A stretch of DNA of 64,000 nucleotides from Mycolicibacterium alvei (GTDB lineage: Bacteria > Actinomycetota > Actinomycetes > Mycobacteriales > Mycobacteriaceae): the NCBI RefSeq assembly GCF_010727325.1, contig NZ_AP022565.1, positions 4,650,001-4,714,000 of the forward strand. The letters run 5' to 3'. Within the stretch, counting starts at the first letter, position 1; each line of letters begins with the position of its first letter. The position numbers were made by a program, and so were the translations under genes. The notes below the pieces were generated by a model. It was not told where the DNA came from, searched no databases, and saw only the letters and a program-made list of their open reading frames with translations. Shown piece by piece: positions 28,033 to 36,723 of this stretch.

Positions 28033-28447
28033 CCGGACCGAGTTGGCCGACGAGGTGTGGCGGGCGTTGGCCCGGCTGGTGTTCGACCATCGCGACGGCT
28101 GGAAGCGGGCGGTGATCGAGGAGAGCGGGCTGCCGTTCAGCCGTATCCGCGTCCTGCAGCGGCTTCAGCGGGCCCCGATGACGGTCACGCAGTTGGCTCA
28201 CGCGGCCACGGTCGACGCCCCGGCGGCCAGCGTCGCGGTCAACGACCTCGAGGAGCGCGGGCTGATAGCGCGGGCGGTCGACCCGGCCGACCGCCGCCGA
28301 AAGTTGGTCTCGCTGACCGAACAGGGGTGGGTGCTGCTGGCGCGGATCGACCGGGTTGGGGACTCGGCCCCGGCCGCACTGACCGCGCTCGACACCGAGG
28401 ACCTCGAGACGCTTCAGTTCGTCCTGCGCAAGATCCCCTTGCCGTAG
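28022..28447 (+). CDS. MarR-family regulator of the exporter operon
   Basis: The 141-residue protein has a winged helix-turn-helix (MTVTQLAHAATVDAPAASVAVNDLEERGL, with the wing DPADRRRKLVSLTEQG) and flanking dimerisation helices. The ATG at 28022 overlaps the exporter stop; an upstream ATG at 28004 in the same frame is less likely. It probably represses its own operon and is released by an exporter substrate. It converges on the oxidoreductase gene with a 16-bp gap. Confidence 0.9.
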   Translation: MSVDRTELADEVWRALARLVFDHRDGWKRAVIEESGLPFSRIRVLQRLQRAPMTVTQLAHAATVDAPAASVAVNDLEERGLIARAVDPADRRRKLVSLTEQGWVLLARIDRVGDSAPAALTALDTEDLETLQFVLRKIPLP

Positions 28448-28463
28448 CGCCGGTCTGGCCGCG

Positions 28464-30020
28464 TCAGCCTTCGAGGCTTGCCATCGCCGCGTTGTGTCCG
28501 CCGATGCCCGAGACTGCGCCGCCACGCACGGATCCCGAGCCGCACAACAGGATCCGGTCGTGACCGGTCGCCACACCCCAGCGTTGCGCCGGTGTCTCCA
28601 ACGCGGCGTCGTCTTCGGCGAACGGCCACCGCAGCGCACCGTGGAAGATATTGCCCGCGGTCATCCCGAGGGACTGCTCCAAATCGGCGGTGGTCTTGGA
28701 TTCGATACACAGTCGGCCGGCCGCGTCCTCCATCAGGACGTCCTGGATCGGCTCGGCCAGAACGGAATTCACTGAGTTCAGCACCGCTGAGGTCAGCCGG
28801 TCGCGCGTGCGGTCAGGGTCGCCGGCCGCCAGTGAGTGCGGAGTGTGCAGTCCGAAGATGGTCAGGGTCTGGGCACCCGAGGCCCGCAGATCCTCGGACA
28901 GGATGCTCGGATCGGTCAAGGAGTGGCAGTAGATTTCGCACGGCAGCGGGTCCGGTACTCGTCCGGCGACGGCGTTGTCGTAGGCCCCGGTCAGCTGGCT
29001 GAGGGCCTCGTTGACGTGGAAGGTTCCGCCGAATGCCTGTTCGGCCGTGACGTGTTCGTCCCGCAGTCGGGGCAGTCGTCGCAGCATCAGGTTGACCTTC
29101 ACCTGTGCACCGGGGGCGGTATCCGGTGCAGGCTCGCCGAGTAGTGCGGCCAGTACCGCCGGCGTCACGTTGGCCAGCACCCGGTCGGAACGTACCCGGC
29201 GGGCTGATCCACCCTGTCGGTAGTGCACCTCGCCATCCGGATCGACGGCGTAAACATCTGCGCCGGTGATGATTTCGGCTCCATATCCGGCGGCAGCAGC
29301 CGCCAGGGCCCCGGTGACCGCGCCCATCCCGCCGACCGGGACGTTCCAGTCGCCGGTACCGCCGCCCATCAGATGGTAGAGAAAGCACACGTTCTGGATC
29401 AGTGACGGATCGTCGATGCCAGCGAAGGTGCCGATCAGGGCGTCGGTGGCGATCACGCCGCGTACCAGGTCGTGCGATACCGCAGCGGTGATGGCGTGGC
29501 CGATGGGCTGTTCGATCAGGGCATCCCAGGCGGCGACAGTCTCGGCGTCCTGTCCGCCCAACAGCTCCCGGCGGATCTCAGACCTGCTGCGCAATGGCTG
29601 CAGCAGCGTCGGCCAGATTCGGGCGGTGATCAGCCCGCAGCGGCGGTAGAAGTCGGTGAATCCGGCCGCGTCGTTGCCTGCGCCGATCGCGTCGAACGTC
29701 GACTGCGGACCGATCGACAGGCCGGTCGCCCCGCCGGTGACCGGATCCGGGGTGTATGAGGAGTGCCGGCGCCGCGACAGCCGGACTCTGGCGCCCAGAT
29801 CGGTGATGATGCGCTGTGGCAGCAGGCTGACGAGGTAGGAGTACCTCGACAACCGGGCATCCACACCGTCGAAGGCGTACGCCGATACTGCTGCGCCGCC
29901 GACGTGGTCGAGACGTTCGAGCACCTGCACCCGGCGTCCCGCCCGGGCCAGGTAGGCGGCAGCCACCAAGCCGTTGTGCCCGCCGCCGATGATGACGGCG
30001 TCCAACGCCTTTTCCGTCAC
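28464..30020 (-). CDS. Phytoene-dehydrogenase-like FAD oxidoreductase (Rv0897c-like)
   Basis: The 518-residue protein has an N-terminal dinucleotide-binding motif (DAVIIGGGHNGLVAAAYLARAG, followed by VQVLERLDHVGGAAV), typical of the CrtI/PDS family, and a C-terminal FAD-closing segment (LLCGSGSVRGGAVSGIGGHNAA). It is not part of a carotenoid cluster; Rv0897c of M. tuberculosis is a close positional match. The substrate is unknown. It is cotranscribed with the small DUF2630 gene upstream (15-bp gap). Confidence 0.88.
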   Translation of the reverse strand: MTEKALDAVIIGGGHNGLVAAAYLARAGRRVQVLERLDHVGGAAVSAYAFDGVDARLSRYSYLVSLLPQRIITDLGARVRLSRRRHSSYTPDPVTGGATGLSIGPQSTFDAIGAGNDAAGFTDFYRRCGLITARIWPTLLQPLRSRSEIRRELLGGQDAETVAAWDALIEQPIGHAITAAVSHDLVRGVIATDALIGTFAGIDDPSLIQNVCFLYHLMGGGTGDWNVPVGGMGAVTGALAAAAAGYGAEIITGADVYAVDPDGEVHYRQGGSARRVRSDRVLANVTPAVLAALLGEPAPDTAPGAQVKVNLMLRRLPRLRDEHVTAEQAFGGTFHVNEALSQLTGAYDNAVAGRVPDPLPCEIYCHSLTDPSILSEDLRASGAQTLTIFGLHTPHSLAAGDPDRTRDRLTSAVLNSVNSVLAEPIQDVLMEDAAGRLCIESKTTADLEQSLGMTAGNIFHGALRWPFAEDDAALETPAQRWGVATGHDRILLCGSGSVRGGAVSGIGGHNAAMASLEG

Positions 30021-30035
30021 GTCACGCCGGCCCGG

Positions 30036-30284
30036 TCAGCCTCGATAGCCTTCGACCTCGTCGGCGCCGCGTATTCGGGCCTGGCTCGGGTCCTGGCCGG
30101 TTTCGCGGAGTGCGCGGCGTTGCCGCAACAGGTCCCAACATTGGTCGAGGGCTACTTCCAGCGATCGCAGGCGTTGTTGCTCGTCTGCTTCTTCGATTTC
30201 GCGGTGTTGCAGTTTGGACCGGAGCTCCTGCTCTTCGGCGACGAGCCGGTGAACTTCGGCGAGGATGTCCTGATCTTTGGCCAC
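30036..30284 (-). CDS. DUF2630 small coiled-coil protein (Rv0898c-like)
   Basis: The 82-residue protein is strongly charged and helical (ILAEVHRLVAEEQELRSKLQ and DQCWDLLRQRRALRETGQDP), consistent with a short coiled coil. It is divergent from the FKBP gene (31 bp) and upstream of the oxidoreductase gene. The family is common in actinobacteria and has no defined function. Confidence 0.85.
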   Translation of the reverse strand: MAKDQDILAEVHRLVAEEQELRSKLQHREIEEADEQQRLRSLEVALDQCWDLLRQRRALRETGQDPSQARIRGADEVEGYRG

Positions 30285-30315
30285 ATATCCAGTGTGCCGG
30301 ACTACCGTTGGTCAG

Positions 30316-30678
30316 GTGAGTACAAAACCTGACATCGAGTTTCCGGACGGACCTGCCCCCACTGAATTGGTCATCACCGACCTGGTGGTCGGCGACGGCT
30401 CCGAGGCAGTGCCCGGCGGCACCGTCGAGGTGCATTATGTGGGCGTCGAATACGACTCCGGTGAGGAGTTCGACAGCTCATGGAATCGTGGCGAATCCAT
30501 CGAGTTTCCGTTGCGGGGCTTAATTCAGGGCTGGCAGGACGGAATTCCAGGGATGCGGGTGGGTGGCCGCCGCCAACTCGTCATCCCGCCGGCCCAGGCC
30601 TATGGTCCAGCAGGTTCGGGGCACCGGCTTTCGGGTAAGACGCTGGTTTTCGTGATCGATCTGCTCGCCACTCGTTGA
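30316..30678 (+). CDS. FKBP-type peptidyl-prolyl isomerase
   Basis: The 120-residue protein is a single-domain, cytoplasmic FKBP. Hallmarks are VEVHYVGVEYDSGEEFDSSW, the FPLRGLIQGWQDGIPGMRVG stretch that forms the active-site pocket, and RRQLVIPPAQAYG. The GTG at 30316 gives the expected N-terminus; the frame is open 13 codons further upstream. There is no signal peptide, so it acts in the cytoplasm. A hairpin terminator follows. Confidence 0.92.
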   Translation: MSTKPDIEFPDGPAPTELVITDLVVGDGSEAVPGGTVEVHYVGVEYDSGEEFDSSWNRGESIEFPLRGLIQGWQDGIPGMRVGGRRQLVIPPAQAYGPAGSGHRLSGKTLVFVIDLLATR

Positions 30679-30688
30679 TGTTCTCTTG

Positions 30689-30712
30689 GGTTCGGTGCGG
30701 ATCGACCGAACC
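30689..30712 (+). terminator. Hairpin after the FKBP gene
   Basis: GGTTCGGT at 30689-30696 pairs perfectly with ACCGAACC at 30705-30712 around an 8-nt loop, 10 bp after the FKBP stop. There is no T-tract. It separates the FKBP gene from the arfABC promoter region. Confidence 0.55.
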
Positions 30713-30796
30713 TGACCGCCAATTTCTATTTGCTGGTACGGTCAACCTGTTTCGCTGCTGTAGGTAACTGTTCGTCGACTTCAGGAGTGTCCAAAA

Positions 30797-31822
30797 ATGT
30801 CGGGTTCGGACGAATCTCGGACAATCACAGGCTGGCAAACAGCCTCAAAGTTATATCGGCGACCACCCGGATTGGGTTGGTTGTTGGCGCTTGCGGCGGT
30901 CCCGTTGTTGCTGGGGCTGATCGGATGGGGTGGGCTCGACCGCTCCGGTAAGGACGTCAATCTCACGCGACCGGATATCAATCCCACGGCCACGATGACC
31001 GCTCCGGATGTGAATGCACCGGACATTAACGCGCCCAATGTGAATTTGCCGAACCTTTCGTTCGCGCCGTTGTCAATCCTTCGTAACGGCAATGACTTCA
31101 CCCTGTCCGGTGATTTGCCCGACCTGGCTGCCAAGAACTCGCTGCTGGATTGGTTGCGCGGGAAGTTCGGTGCGGGCGTCAATCTGATCGACAACCTGAA
31201 TCTGTCTGCCGGCGTGAGTACCCCTGATGTTTCGGCATTGGGCAAGGTGTTCGACGCGAGCGTGGACATTCCGGATTTCAACTTCAGCATCGAAGGCGAC
31301 ACCCTGACGCTGACCGGAACCGCTCCGTCGGCTGAGGTTCGTGACGCCGTGGAGGCGGCCGCCAAGGCGGCATGGCCGAACATCAAGCTCGTCAACAACA
31401 TTCAGATCGCCGCCGCACCGTCTGCGCCGGCTCCGCCCGCGAATCCCGCCACCCCCGGACCTTGTGCGGTACTGCAGGGCGATGTGAGTGCACTGTTGCG
31501 CACGCCGATCAACTTCAGCACCGACGGGTTCGTGCTGGCCCCGGCATCGCAGCAGTTGCTCTCGCAGGTGGCCGACAAGCTCAAGTCCTGCGCAGGCGCG
31601 CAGGTGGCTGTGACCGGTTACACCGACAACACGGGCAATGATGCGATCAATGTCCCGCTGAGTAGCAATCGTGCGAAAGCTGTTGCGGATTATCTGGTTT
31701 CGCAGGGGCTGGCGGCCGACCACGTGACGTCGTCCGGTGCGGGTTCGGCGAAGCCGATCGCCAGCAATGACACACCCGAAGGCAAGGCGCAGAACCGCCG
31801 CGTCGAGATCACGGTCAATTAG
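30797..31822 (+). CDS. arfA: Outer-membrane-associated OmpA-like protein ArfA (OmpATb)
   Basis: In M. tuberculosis ArfA (Rv0899) is needed for ammonia secretion and growth at acid pH. The 341-residue protein has a single N-terminal membrane segment (LGWLLALAAVPLLLGLIGWG), then an Asn/Asp/Pro-rich linker (DINPTATMTAPDVNAPDINA). A BON-type domain follows (about residues 95-210: NDFTLSGDLPD and TLTLTGTAPSAEVRDAV), then a C-terminal OmpA peptidoglycan-binding domain (VTGYTDNTGNDAINVPLSSN, with the final AQNRRVEITV). AGGAG lies 10 bases before the ATG. It leads the arfABC operon. Confidence 0.93.
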   Translation: MSGSDESRTITGWQTASKLYRRPPGLGWLLALAAVPLLLGLIGWGGLDRSGKDVNLTRPDINPTATMTAPDVNAPDINAPNVNLPNLSFAPLSILRNGNDFTLSGDLPDLAAKNSLLDWLRGKFGAGVNLIDNLNLSAGVSTPDVSALGKVFDASVDIPDFNFSIEGDTLTLTGTAPSAEVRDAVEAAAKAAWPNIKLVNNIQIAAAPSAPAPPANPATPGPCAVLQGDVSALLRTPINFSTDGFVLAPASQQLLSQVADKLKSCAGAQVAVTGYTDNTGNDAINVPLSSNRAKAVADYLVSQGLAADHVTSSGAGSAKPIASNDTPEGKAQNRRVEITVN

Positions 31823-31833
31823 GGAGATTCGAC

Positions 31834-31989
31834 ATGGACTTCGTAATCCAATGGTTGTGGTATCTGCTCGCGTTCGTGGTGGGGTCGCTGGTGGCCTGGC
31901 TGATCTCAGTGGTGGCCGTCAAGCCCACCAGTGAGGAAGAGGCATTCGCCGAACTGCCCGGCTCACGTGAGATTGGAGCACGACGATGA
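31834..31989 (+). CDS. arfB: Small membrane protein ArfB
   Basis: This 51-residue protein starts [20 protein letters not shown]. It has one long hydrophobic segment, then a hydrophilic tail ([20 protein letters not shown]). It starts 12 bp after arfA, with GGGAGA before the ATG, and its stop overlaps the arfC ATG (ATGA). Size, topology and position match Rv0900. It is below the usual size cut-off for gene calling. Confidence 0.88.
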   Translation: MDFVIQWLWYLLAFVVGSLVAWLISVVAVKPTSEEEAFAELPGSREIGARR

Positions 31990-32573
31990 GCGATGTGAAC
32001 TGGTGGTTGATGGCCCTGGCCTTCGTGCTCGGGCTGGTGCTGACATTGGCATTGACACTGCGCCGGGTGAAGCGGGAGGTCCCGGTATACGGTGCCCTCG
32101 GCCGTCGGCCTGACGCTACGGCAAAGGGCGGAACTGCCGCCGCGGCAACGGCTGTCGTCGATGACGCCACGACCCGGCTGCCTCGGGCCGGTGCCGTCGA
32201 CGAGCCGACCACGAAGCTGCCCAAGGCCACCAGCGCCGGTGCAGCAGCGGCGGCTGCCGGTGCGGCTGGTGCGGCTGGTGCGGCCAAGTTCGCCTCCGGC
32301 GGAGGTGCCCATGAGGCGGCCGATGACGACGGCGTGGATGTCGAGGTCGTCGAGAAGACGCCGTACGGTGCCGGTTCGGTCCGGGTCTCGGGTGCGGGCA
32401 CCCCGACGGGTTATCTGATCAAGGGCAACGAGGACTCGATGCTCTATCACTCGCCGGAGAGCCCGTCCTACGCGGTGACCATCGCCGAGATCTGGTTCGC
32501 CGATGTCGAATCCGCCGAGAAGGCGGGCTTCAACCGGTGGGACAGCGGTAAGTCCCAGCGCGACAAGAAGTAG
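31986..32573 (+). CDS. arfC: Channel accessory protein ArfC
   Basis: The 195-residue protein has an N-terminal membrane segment ([20 protein letters not shown]), an Ala-rich low-complexity linker ([20 protein letters not shown]) and a C-terminal domain. That domain ([20 protein letters not shown], then [17 protein letters not shown]) is the small 'sunset'-type module also found in other actinobacterial envelope proteins. It corresponds to Rv0901 and completes the arfABC operon. The linker differs in length between species, so alignments are reliable only at both ends. Confidence 0.88.
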   Translation: MSDVNWWLMALAFVLGLVLTLALTLRRVKREVPVYGALGRRPDATAKGGTAAAATAVVDDATTRLPRAGAVDEPTTKLPKATSAGAAAAAAGAAGAAGAAKFASGGGAHEAADDDGVDVEVVEKTPYGAGSVRVSGAGTPTGYLIKGNEDSMLYHSPESPSYAVTIAEIWFADVESAEKAGFNRWDSGKSQRDKK

Positions 32574-32581
32574 CGGCAACG

Positions 32582-32619
32582 CAGATCGCCCGCCCTCGTG
32601 ACCGGGGGCGGGCGATCTG
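32582..32619. terminator. Bidirectional hairpin between arfC and prrB
   Basis: CAGATCGCCCGCCC at 32582-32595 pairs perfectly with GGGCGGGCGATCTG at 32606-32619 around a 10-nt loop. This 14-bp GC-rich stem lies between the convergent arfC and prrB genes. There is no long T-tract. Confidence 0.75.
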
Positions 32620-32633
32620 TGTCTGGTGCGTGA

Positions 32634-33974
32634 TCAGTGCGGGCCGGGCAGGCGTAGCAGCAGTCGCGCCCCGCCGAGTGGGCTGGATTCCAGAGTGGCG
32701 GTGCCACCGTGAAGTTCGGCCTGCTGGGCCACCAGTGCCAGCCCCAGTCCGGAGCCCAATCGCGACGCCGTCGATCCCCGGGAGAATCGGTCGAACACCA
32801 TCTCGCGTTCTTCCTCGGGTACGCCTACCCCGTCGTCGTCGATCGAGATCTCCACACCTTCGCGGGAACTCACTGCCGACAACTGCACCCGGGTGGCGCC
32901 GCCATGCTTCACCGCATTGGCGATCGCGTTGTCCACAGCCAGCCGCAATCCGGTCGGCAACCCGATGATGATCACGGTCGGTGACGGCGCCAGCGAGACT
33001 TCGAGGTCAGGGTAGACCCGGACCGCGTCGTGCGCGGCGCGGTCGAGCAGTTCGGTGATGTCGACGGTGACGTGGTCGTCGGTGGTGGACAGCTCACCCT
33101 GGGCCAGTCGTTCCAGGGCGCCGAGGGTGGCCTCGATCCGCGACTGGGTACGGATGACATCGCCGACGACTTCCTCGCGCTGATCGTCGGGCAGGTCGAG
33201 TGTGGACAGCACCTCCAGATTGGTCCGCATCGCGGTGAGCGGGGTGCGCAGTTCGTGGGCCGATACCGAGGCGAAATCGCGGGCCGAGGCCAAGGCGGCC
33301 TTGGTGCGCCCCTGTTCGGACCAGATGCGTTGCAGCATTCCGTTGACGGCATCGGCGATCTCGACGGCCTCGCTGGCGCCGCGTACCTCGACGTCGGGGG
33401 CCTCGTCGCCGACCTCGATCTCGCGGGTCTGCTCGGCCAGTCGTTTGAGCGGGCGAACTGCGAACGCGGCCAGCACCCAACCCAGGACGGTGGCCGCACC
33501 GACGGCGAACCCACAGATGATGAGGACGCGGCGGTGCAGGTTGTTGGTGTCGGCGATGGTGGCGTCGTAGGTTGCGCCGACCGCCACCCACATCGGGCCG
33601 GGCGCGGGGATCTGCACGGTGCGCACCCGCCAGCGCACGCCGTCGATGTAGGTGTCGGCGTAGCCTTCGGGCAGTTCGGGCAGGATCACGTTCGAGTTCG
33701 ACGAGATATCGCTGCCCCGGCGGACGGTGATCACCGCGTCCTGATCGCTGGGGGAGCGGGGGATCTCGCCGAGTCCGCGCGGCAGGAACGGGATGGCGAA
33801 TCCGGCGGCCTCGTCGAGGCGGCGGTCCAGCCGTTCCTTGCGGTCGTTGGTGATGCCGACCCAGACGATGGTTCCGACGATGACGACGACGATCGCCGCG
33901 CCGATGGCGGTGGCGAACGCGACCCGGGTCCGCAGCGATGGTGTGCGGCGGAAGATCCGGGTCAGCGGTCTCAT
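32634..33974 (-). CDS. prrB: Sensor histidine kinase PrrB
   Basis: The 446-residue membrane kinase has two membrane segments (about residues 18-42 and 148-170) around a periplasmic sensor region, then HAMP, the H-box (ASVSAHELRTPLTAM, His near residue 240) and the ATPase domain (N-box VDNAIANAVKHGG, G1 DDDGVGVPEEER, G2 GSGLGLALV). It pairs with prrA, four bases upstream. In M. tuberculosis PrrBA is essential and affects early intracellular adaptation. Confidence 0.94.
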   Translation of the reverse strand: MRPLTRIFRRTPSLRTRVAFATAIGAAIVVVIVGTIVWVGITNDRKERLDRRLDEAAGFAIPFLPRGLGEIPRSPSDQDAVITVRRGSDISSNSNVILPELPEGYADTYIDGVRWRVRTVQIPAPGPMWVAVGATYDATIADTNNLHRRVLIICGFAVGAATVLGWVLAAFAVRPLKRLAEQTREIEVGDEAPDVEVRGASEAVEIADAVNGMLQRIWSEQGRTKAALASARDFASVSAHELRTPLTAMRTNLEVLSTLDLPDDQREEVVGDVIRTQSRIEATLGALERLAQGELSTTDDHVTVDITELLDRAAHDAVRVYPDLEVSLAPSPTVIIIGLPTGLRLAVDNAIANAVKHGGATRVQLSAVSSREGVEISIDDDGVGVPEEEREMVFDRFSRGSTASRLGSGLGLALVAQQAELHGGTATLESSPLGGARLLLRLPGPH

Positions 33975-33978
33975 TTCG

Positions 33979-34689
33979 CTATTGGGTCCTGAGGACGAAT
34001 CCGACCCCGCGGACGGTGTGGAGCAGTCGCGGTGCGCCGCCGGCCTCGAGTTTGCGCCGCAGGTACCCGATGAACACGTCCACCACGTTGGTGTCGGCGG
34101 CGAAGTCGTAGCCCCAGACCAGCTCCAGCAACTGTGCTCGGGACAGTACCGCGGTCTTGTGCTCGGCCAGGACGGCCAGCAGGTCGAACTCGCGTTTGGT
34201 CAGATCTACGTCGGCCCCGTTGACCCGGGCGCGGCGGCCGGGGATGTCGACCTCCAGCGGGCCGACCTGGATGGTCTCGGACGAGAAGGTGGCCGAGGCG
34301 CCACGACGACGCAGCAGGGCCTTGACCCGGGCCACCAGCTCTTGCAGCACGAACGGTTTGACCAGGTAGTCGTCGGCACCGGCTTCGAGGCCTGCGACGC
34401 GGTCGTCGACGCTGCTGCGGGCCGAGAGCACGCAGACCGGCACGTCGTTGTCCATCGCGCGCAGTGCGGTCACCACACTCACACCGTCGAGCACGGGCAT
34501 GTTGATGTCGAGCACGATCGCGTCGGGTCGGGTCTCGGTGGCGCTGCGCAACGCCTCGGCCCCGTCCACGGCCGTCGATACGGTGAACCCGGACAGTCGC
34601 AGTCCGCGTTCCAGCGAGGCGAGCACGTCGGGGTCGTCGTCTACGACGAGGACCCGGGGCGAGGCCATGCCACCGGTAGCGCTATCCAT
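33979..34689 (-). CDS. prrA: Response regulator PrrA
   Basis: The 236-residue length equals that of M. tuberculosis PrrA. The receiver domain has the acidic pair (VVDDDPD), phospho-acceptor Asp61 (IVLDINMP) and Lys in VKPF. The C-terminal OmpR-type winged helix includes [15 protein letters not shown] and [20 protein letters not shown]. The ATG at 34689 is chosen for length; the open frame extends 26 codons further upstream. It is divergent from the first ABC exporter gene. Confidence 0.94.
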   Translation of the reverse strand: MDSATGGMASPRVLVVDDDPDVLASLERGLRLSGFTVSTAVDGAEALRSATETRPDAIVLDINMPVLDGVSVVTALRAMDNDVPVCVLSARSSVDDRVAGLEAGADDYLVKPFVLQELVARVKALLRRRGASATFSSETIQVGPLEVDIPGRRARVNGADVDLTKREFDLLAVLAEHKTAVLSRAQLLELVWGYDFAADTNVVDVFIGYLRRKLEAGGAPRLLHTVRGVGFVLRTQ

Positions 34690-34757
34690 GACCGCCATCT
34701 TGCCTGATGAACAACGACGAATCGCGCAGGCTCCCAGGGAAGTCCCCGGGGATGTTA

Positions 34758-34786
34758 TTGACCTCAATTATTGTTCAGGTTTTACG
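34758..34786 (+). promoter_or_regulatory. Tentative promoter for the ABC exporter genes
   Basis: TTGACC at 34758-34763 is followed, after 17 bp, by TTTACG at 34781-34786. The -35 is good and the -10 is poor. If real, transcription would begin at or near the start codons around 34790-34802, giving a leaderless or nearly leaderless mRNA. Confidence 0.3.
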
Positions 34787-34795
34787 GTGATGCCC

Positions 34796-36676
34796 ATGAG
34801 TATGGAAACAGTGGCCCGACAGGCGCTGTATCGACAGACGCATGCGCGCGACGGTGACCTGCGCGCGCTGGCCGACCGGCGGCTGTTGTCGCGGATCTGG
34901 CGGTTTTCCGCGCGCCACCACCGCAGGCTCGGCTGGTTCGTCGCAATCAGCGTGGTCAGCGCGCTGCTGACGGTGACGACGCCGGTGTTGGCCGGTCGCG
35001 TGGTCGACGCGATCACCCAAGGCGGTCCGTCGTCGACGGTGGTGCTGCTGGCCTGCACCATCGCTGCGATCGCGGTCGCCGAGGCGGCGGTGGCCCTGGT
35101 GACCAGGTGGTTGTCGTCGAATATCGGTGAGGGCCTGATCCTGGATCTGCGTACCGCGGTGTTCGACCACGTGCAGCGGATGCCGGTGGCGTTCTTTACC
35201 CGCACCCGCACCGGAGCGCTCGTGAGCCGACTGGGCAACGACGTGATCGGGGCTCAGCGGGCGTTCTCCGACACGCTGTCGGGGATCGTCGCCAATGTGG
35301 TGACCCTGACCTTGACGTTGGTGGTGATGTTCAGCATCTCCTGGCAGATCACCCTGCTGTCGTTGGCGCTGCTGCCGTTGTTCGTGTTGCCCGCGCGTCG
35401 GATCGGCACCCGGATGGCCGGGCTGTCGCGGGAGACGGCCATCCACAACGCCACGATGAACACCCAGATGACCGAGCGGTTCTCGGCCCCGGGCGCCACG
35501 CTGGTCAAGTTGTTCGGCAGTCCGGAACGTGAGTCCGAGGAGTTCGCGGTGCGGGCCGACCGGGTGCGCGATATCGGTGTGCGCACGGCGATGCTGCAGT
35601 CGACGTTCATGAACTCGCTGACGCTGATGTCGGCGCTCGCCCTGGCCCTTGTGTATGGGCTCGGCGGGCTACTCGCGATCGGCGGGCAGCTGCAGGCCGG
35701 TGCCGTGGTGTCGTTGGCGTTGCTGCTGACCCGGCTGTATGCGCCGCTGACCGCGCTGGCCAATGCGCGGGTCGAGATAGCCAGTGCACTGGTGTCGTTC
35801 GAGCGGGTTTTCGAGGTGCTGGATCTGGTGCCGTTGATCGCCGAGAAAGCTGCTGCCGTCGAGGTGCCCGACGGTGCCGTGGGGATTGAATTCCAAGACG
35901 TCCGGTTCTCCTATCCATCAGCCGACAAGGTGTCGCTGGCCTCGTTGGAGGAGGTGGCGACGCTGGACGACCGGGGTGGGGACGAGGTGCTGCACGGCAT
36001 CTCGTTCACCGCGGAGCCTGGGCAGATGGTGGCGCTGGTCGGTTCGTCGGGAGCGGGCAAGTCGACCATCGCCTCGCTGCTGGCGCGGCTCTACGACGTC
36101 GATTCCGGATCCATCACCCTCAACGGGGCGGATGTGCGCGACGTGACGTTCGCGTCGCTGAAGGACACCGTCGGCATGGTGACCCAGGACGGGCACCTGT
36201 TCCACGAGTCGATCCGCTCGAACCTGCTGCTGGCCGCGCCGTCCGCCGGCGAGGACGAATTGTGGGCCGCCCTGCGCCGGGCCCGGCTCGACGACGTGGT
36301 CGCGGCCATGCCCGACGGCCTGGACACGGTTGTCGGTGAGCGCGGATACCGTCTGTCCGGAGGACAGCGGCAGCGGTTGACCATCGCGCGTCTGCTGTTG
36401 GGACGATCGCGGGTGGTGGTGCTCGATGAGGCGACGGCGTCGCTCGACTCGGCTTCGGAAGCCGCTGTGCAGCAGGCCCTGGCCGAGGCGCTGGAAGGGC
36501 GCACCTCGATCGTCATCGCCCACCGGTTGTCCACGGTCCGCGCCGCCGATCTCATCCTCGTCATCGAGGACGGGCGCATCGTCGAACGCGGCACCCACCG
36601 GGAACTGCTCGCCCACGATGGCCGGTATGCCGAGCTGTACGACACGCAGTTCTCCGAAGAGGTGCCTGCGGCGTGA
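34796..36676 (+). CDS. ABC exporter half-transporter (complete, likely homodimeric)
   Basis: The protein of about 626 residues has a six-segment transmembrane domain and a C-terminal nucleotide-binding domain with Walker A GSSGAGKST, Q-loop TQDGHLF, signature LSGGQRQR, Walker B VVVLDEAT (catalytic Glu intact) and H-loop IAHRLST. Every catalytic motif is canonical, so it could work as a homodimer. The start is ambiguous among ATGs at 34790, 34796 and 34802. It is followed by a heterodimeric ABC pair 47 bp downstream. The substrate is unknown. Confidence 0.9.
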   Translation: MSMETVARQALYRQTHARDGDLRALADRRLLSRIWRFSARHHRRLGWFVAISVVSALLTVTTPVLAGRVVDAITQGGPSSTVVLLACTIAAIAVAEAAVALVTRWLSSNIGEGLILDLRTAVFDHVQRMPVAFFTRTRTGALVSRLGNDVIGAQRAFSDTLSGIVANVVTLTLTLVVMFSISWQITLLSLALLPLFVLPARRIGTRMAGLSRETAIHNATMNTQMTERFSAPGATLVKLFGSPERESEEFAVRADRVRDIGVRTAMLQSTFMNSLTLMSALALALVYGLGGLLAIGGQLQAGAVVSLALLLTRLYAPLTALANARVEIASALVSFERVFEVLDLVPLIAEKAAAVEVPDGAVGIEFQDVRFSYPSADKVSLASLEEVATLDDRGGDEVLHGISFTAEPGQMVALVGSSGAGKSTIASLLARLYDVDSGSITLNGADVRDVTFASLKDTVGMVTQDGHLFHESIRSNLLLAAPSAGEDELWAALRRARLDDVVAAMPDGLDTVVGERGYRLSGGQRQRLTIARLLLGRSRVVVLDEATASLDSASEAAVQQALAEALEGRTSIVIAHRLSTVRAADLILVIEDGRIVERGTHRELLAHDGRYAELYDTQFSEEVPAA

Positions 36677-36723
36677 GGGTAATCGCTTGCATGTGATGGG
36701 AGAATTGATCCAGTGAGTGTCCA

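Noticed and set aside
34448..34795. 116-codon N-terminal extension of the first ABC exporter
   Set aside because: It is antisense to the prrA gene, and the family start lies at about 34796.
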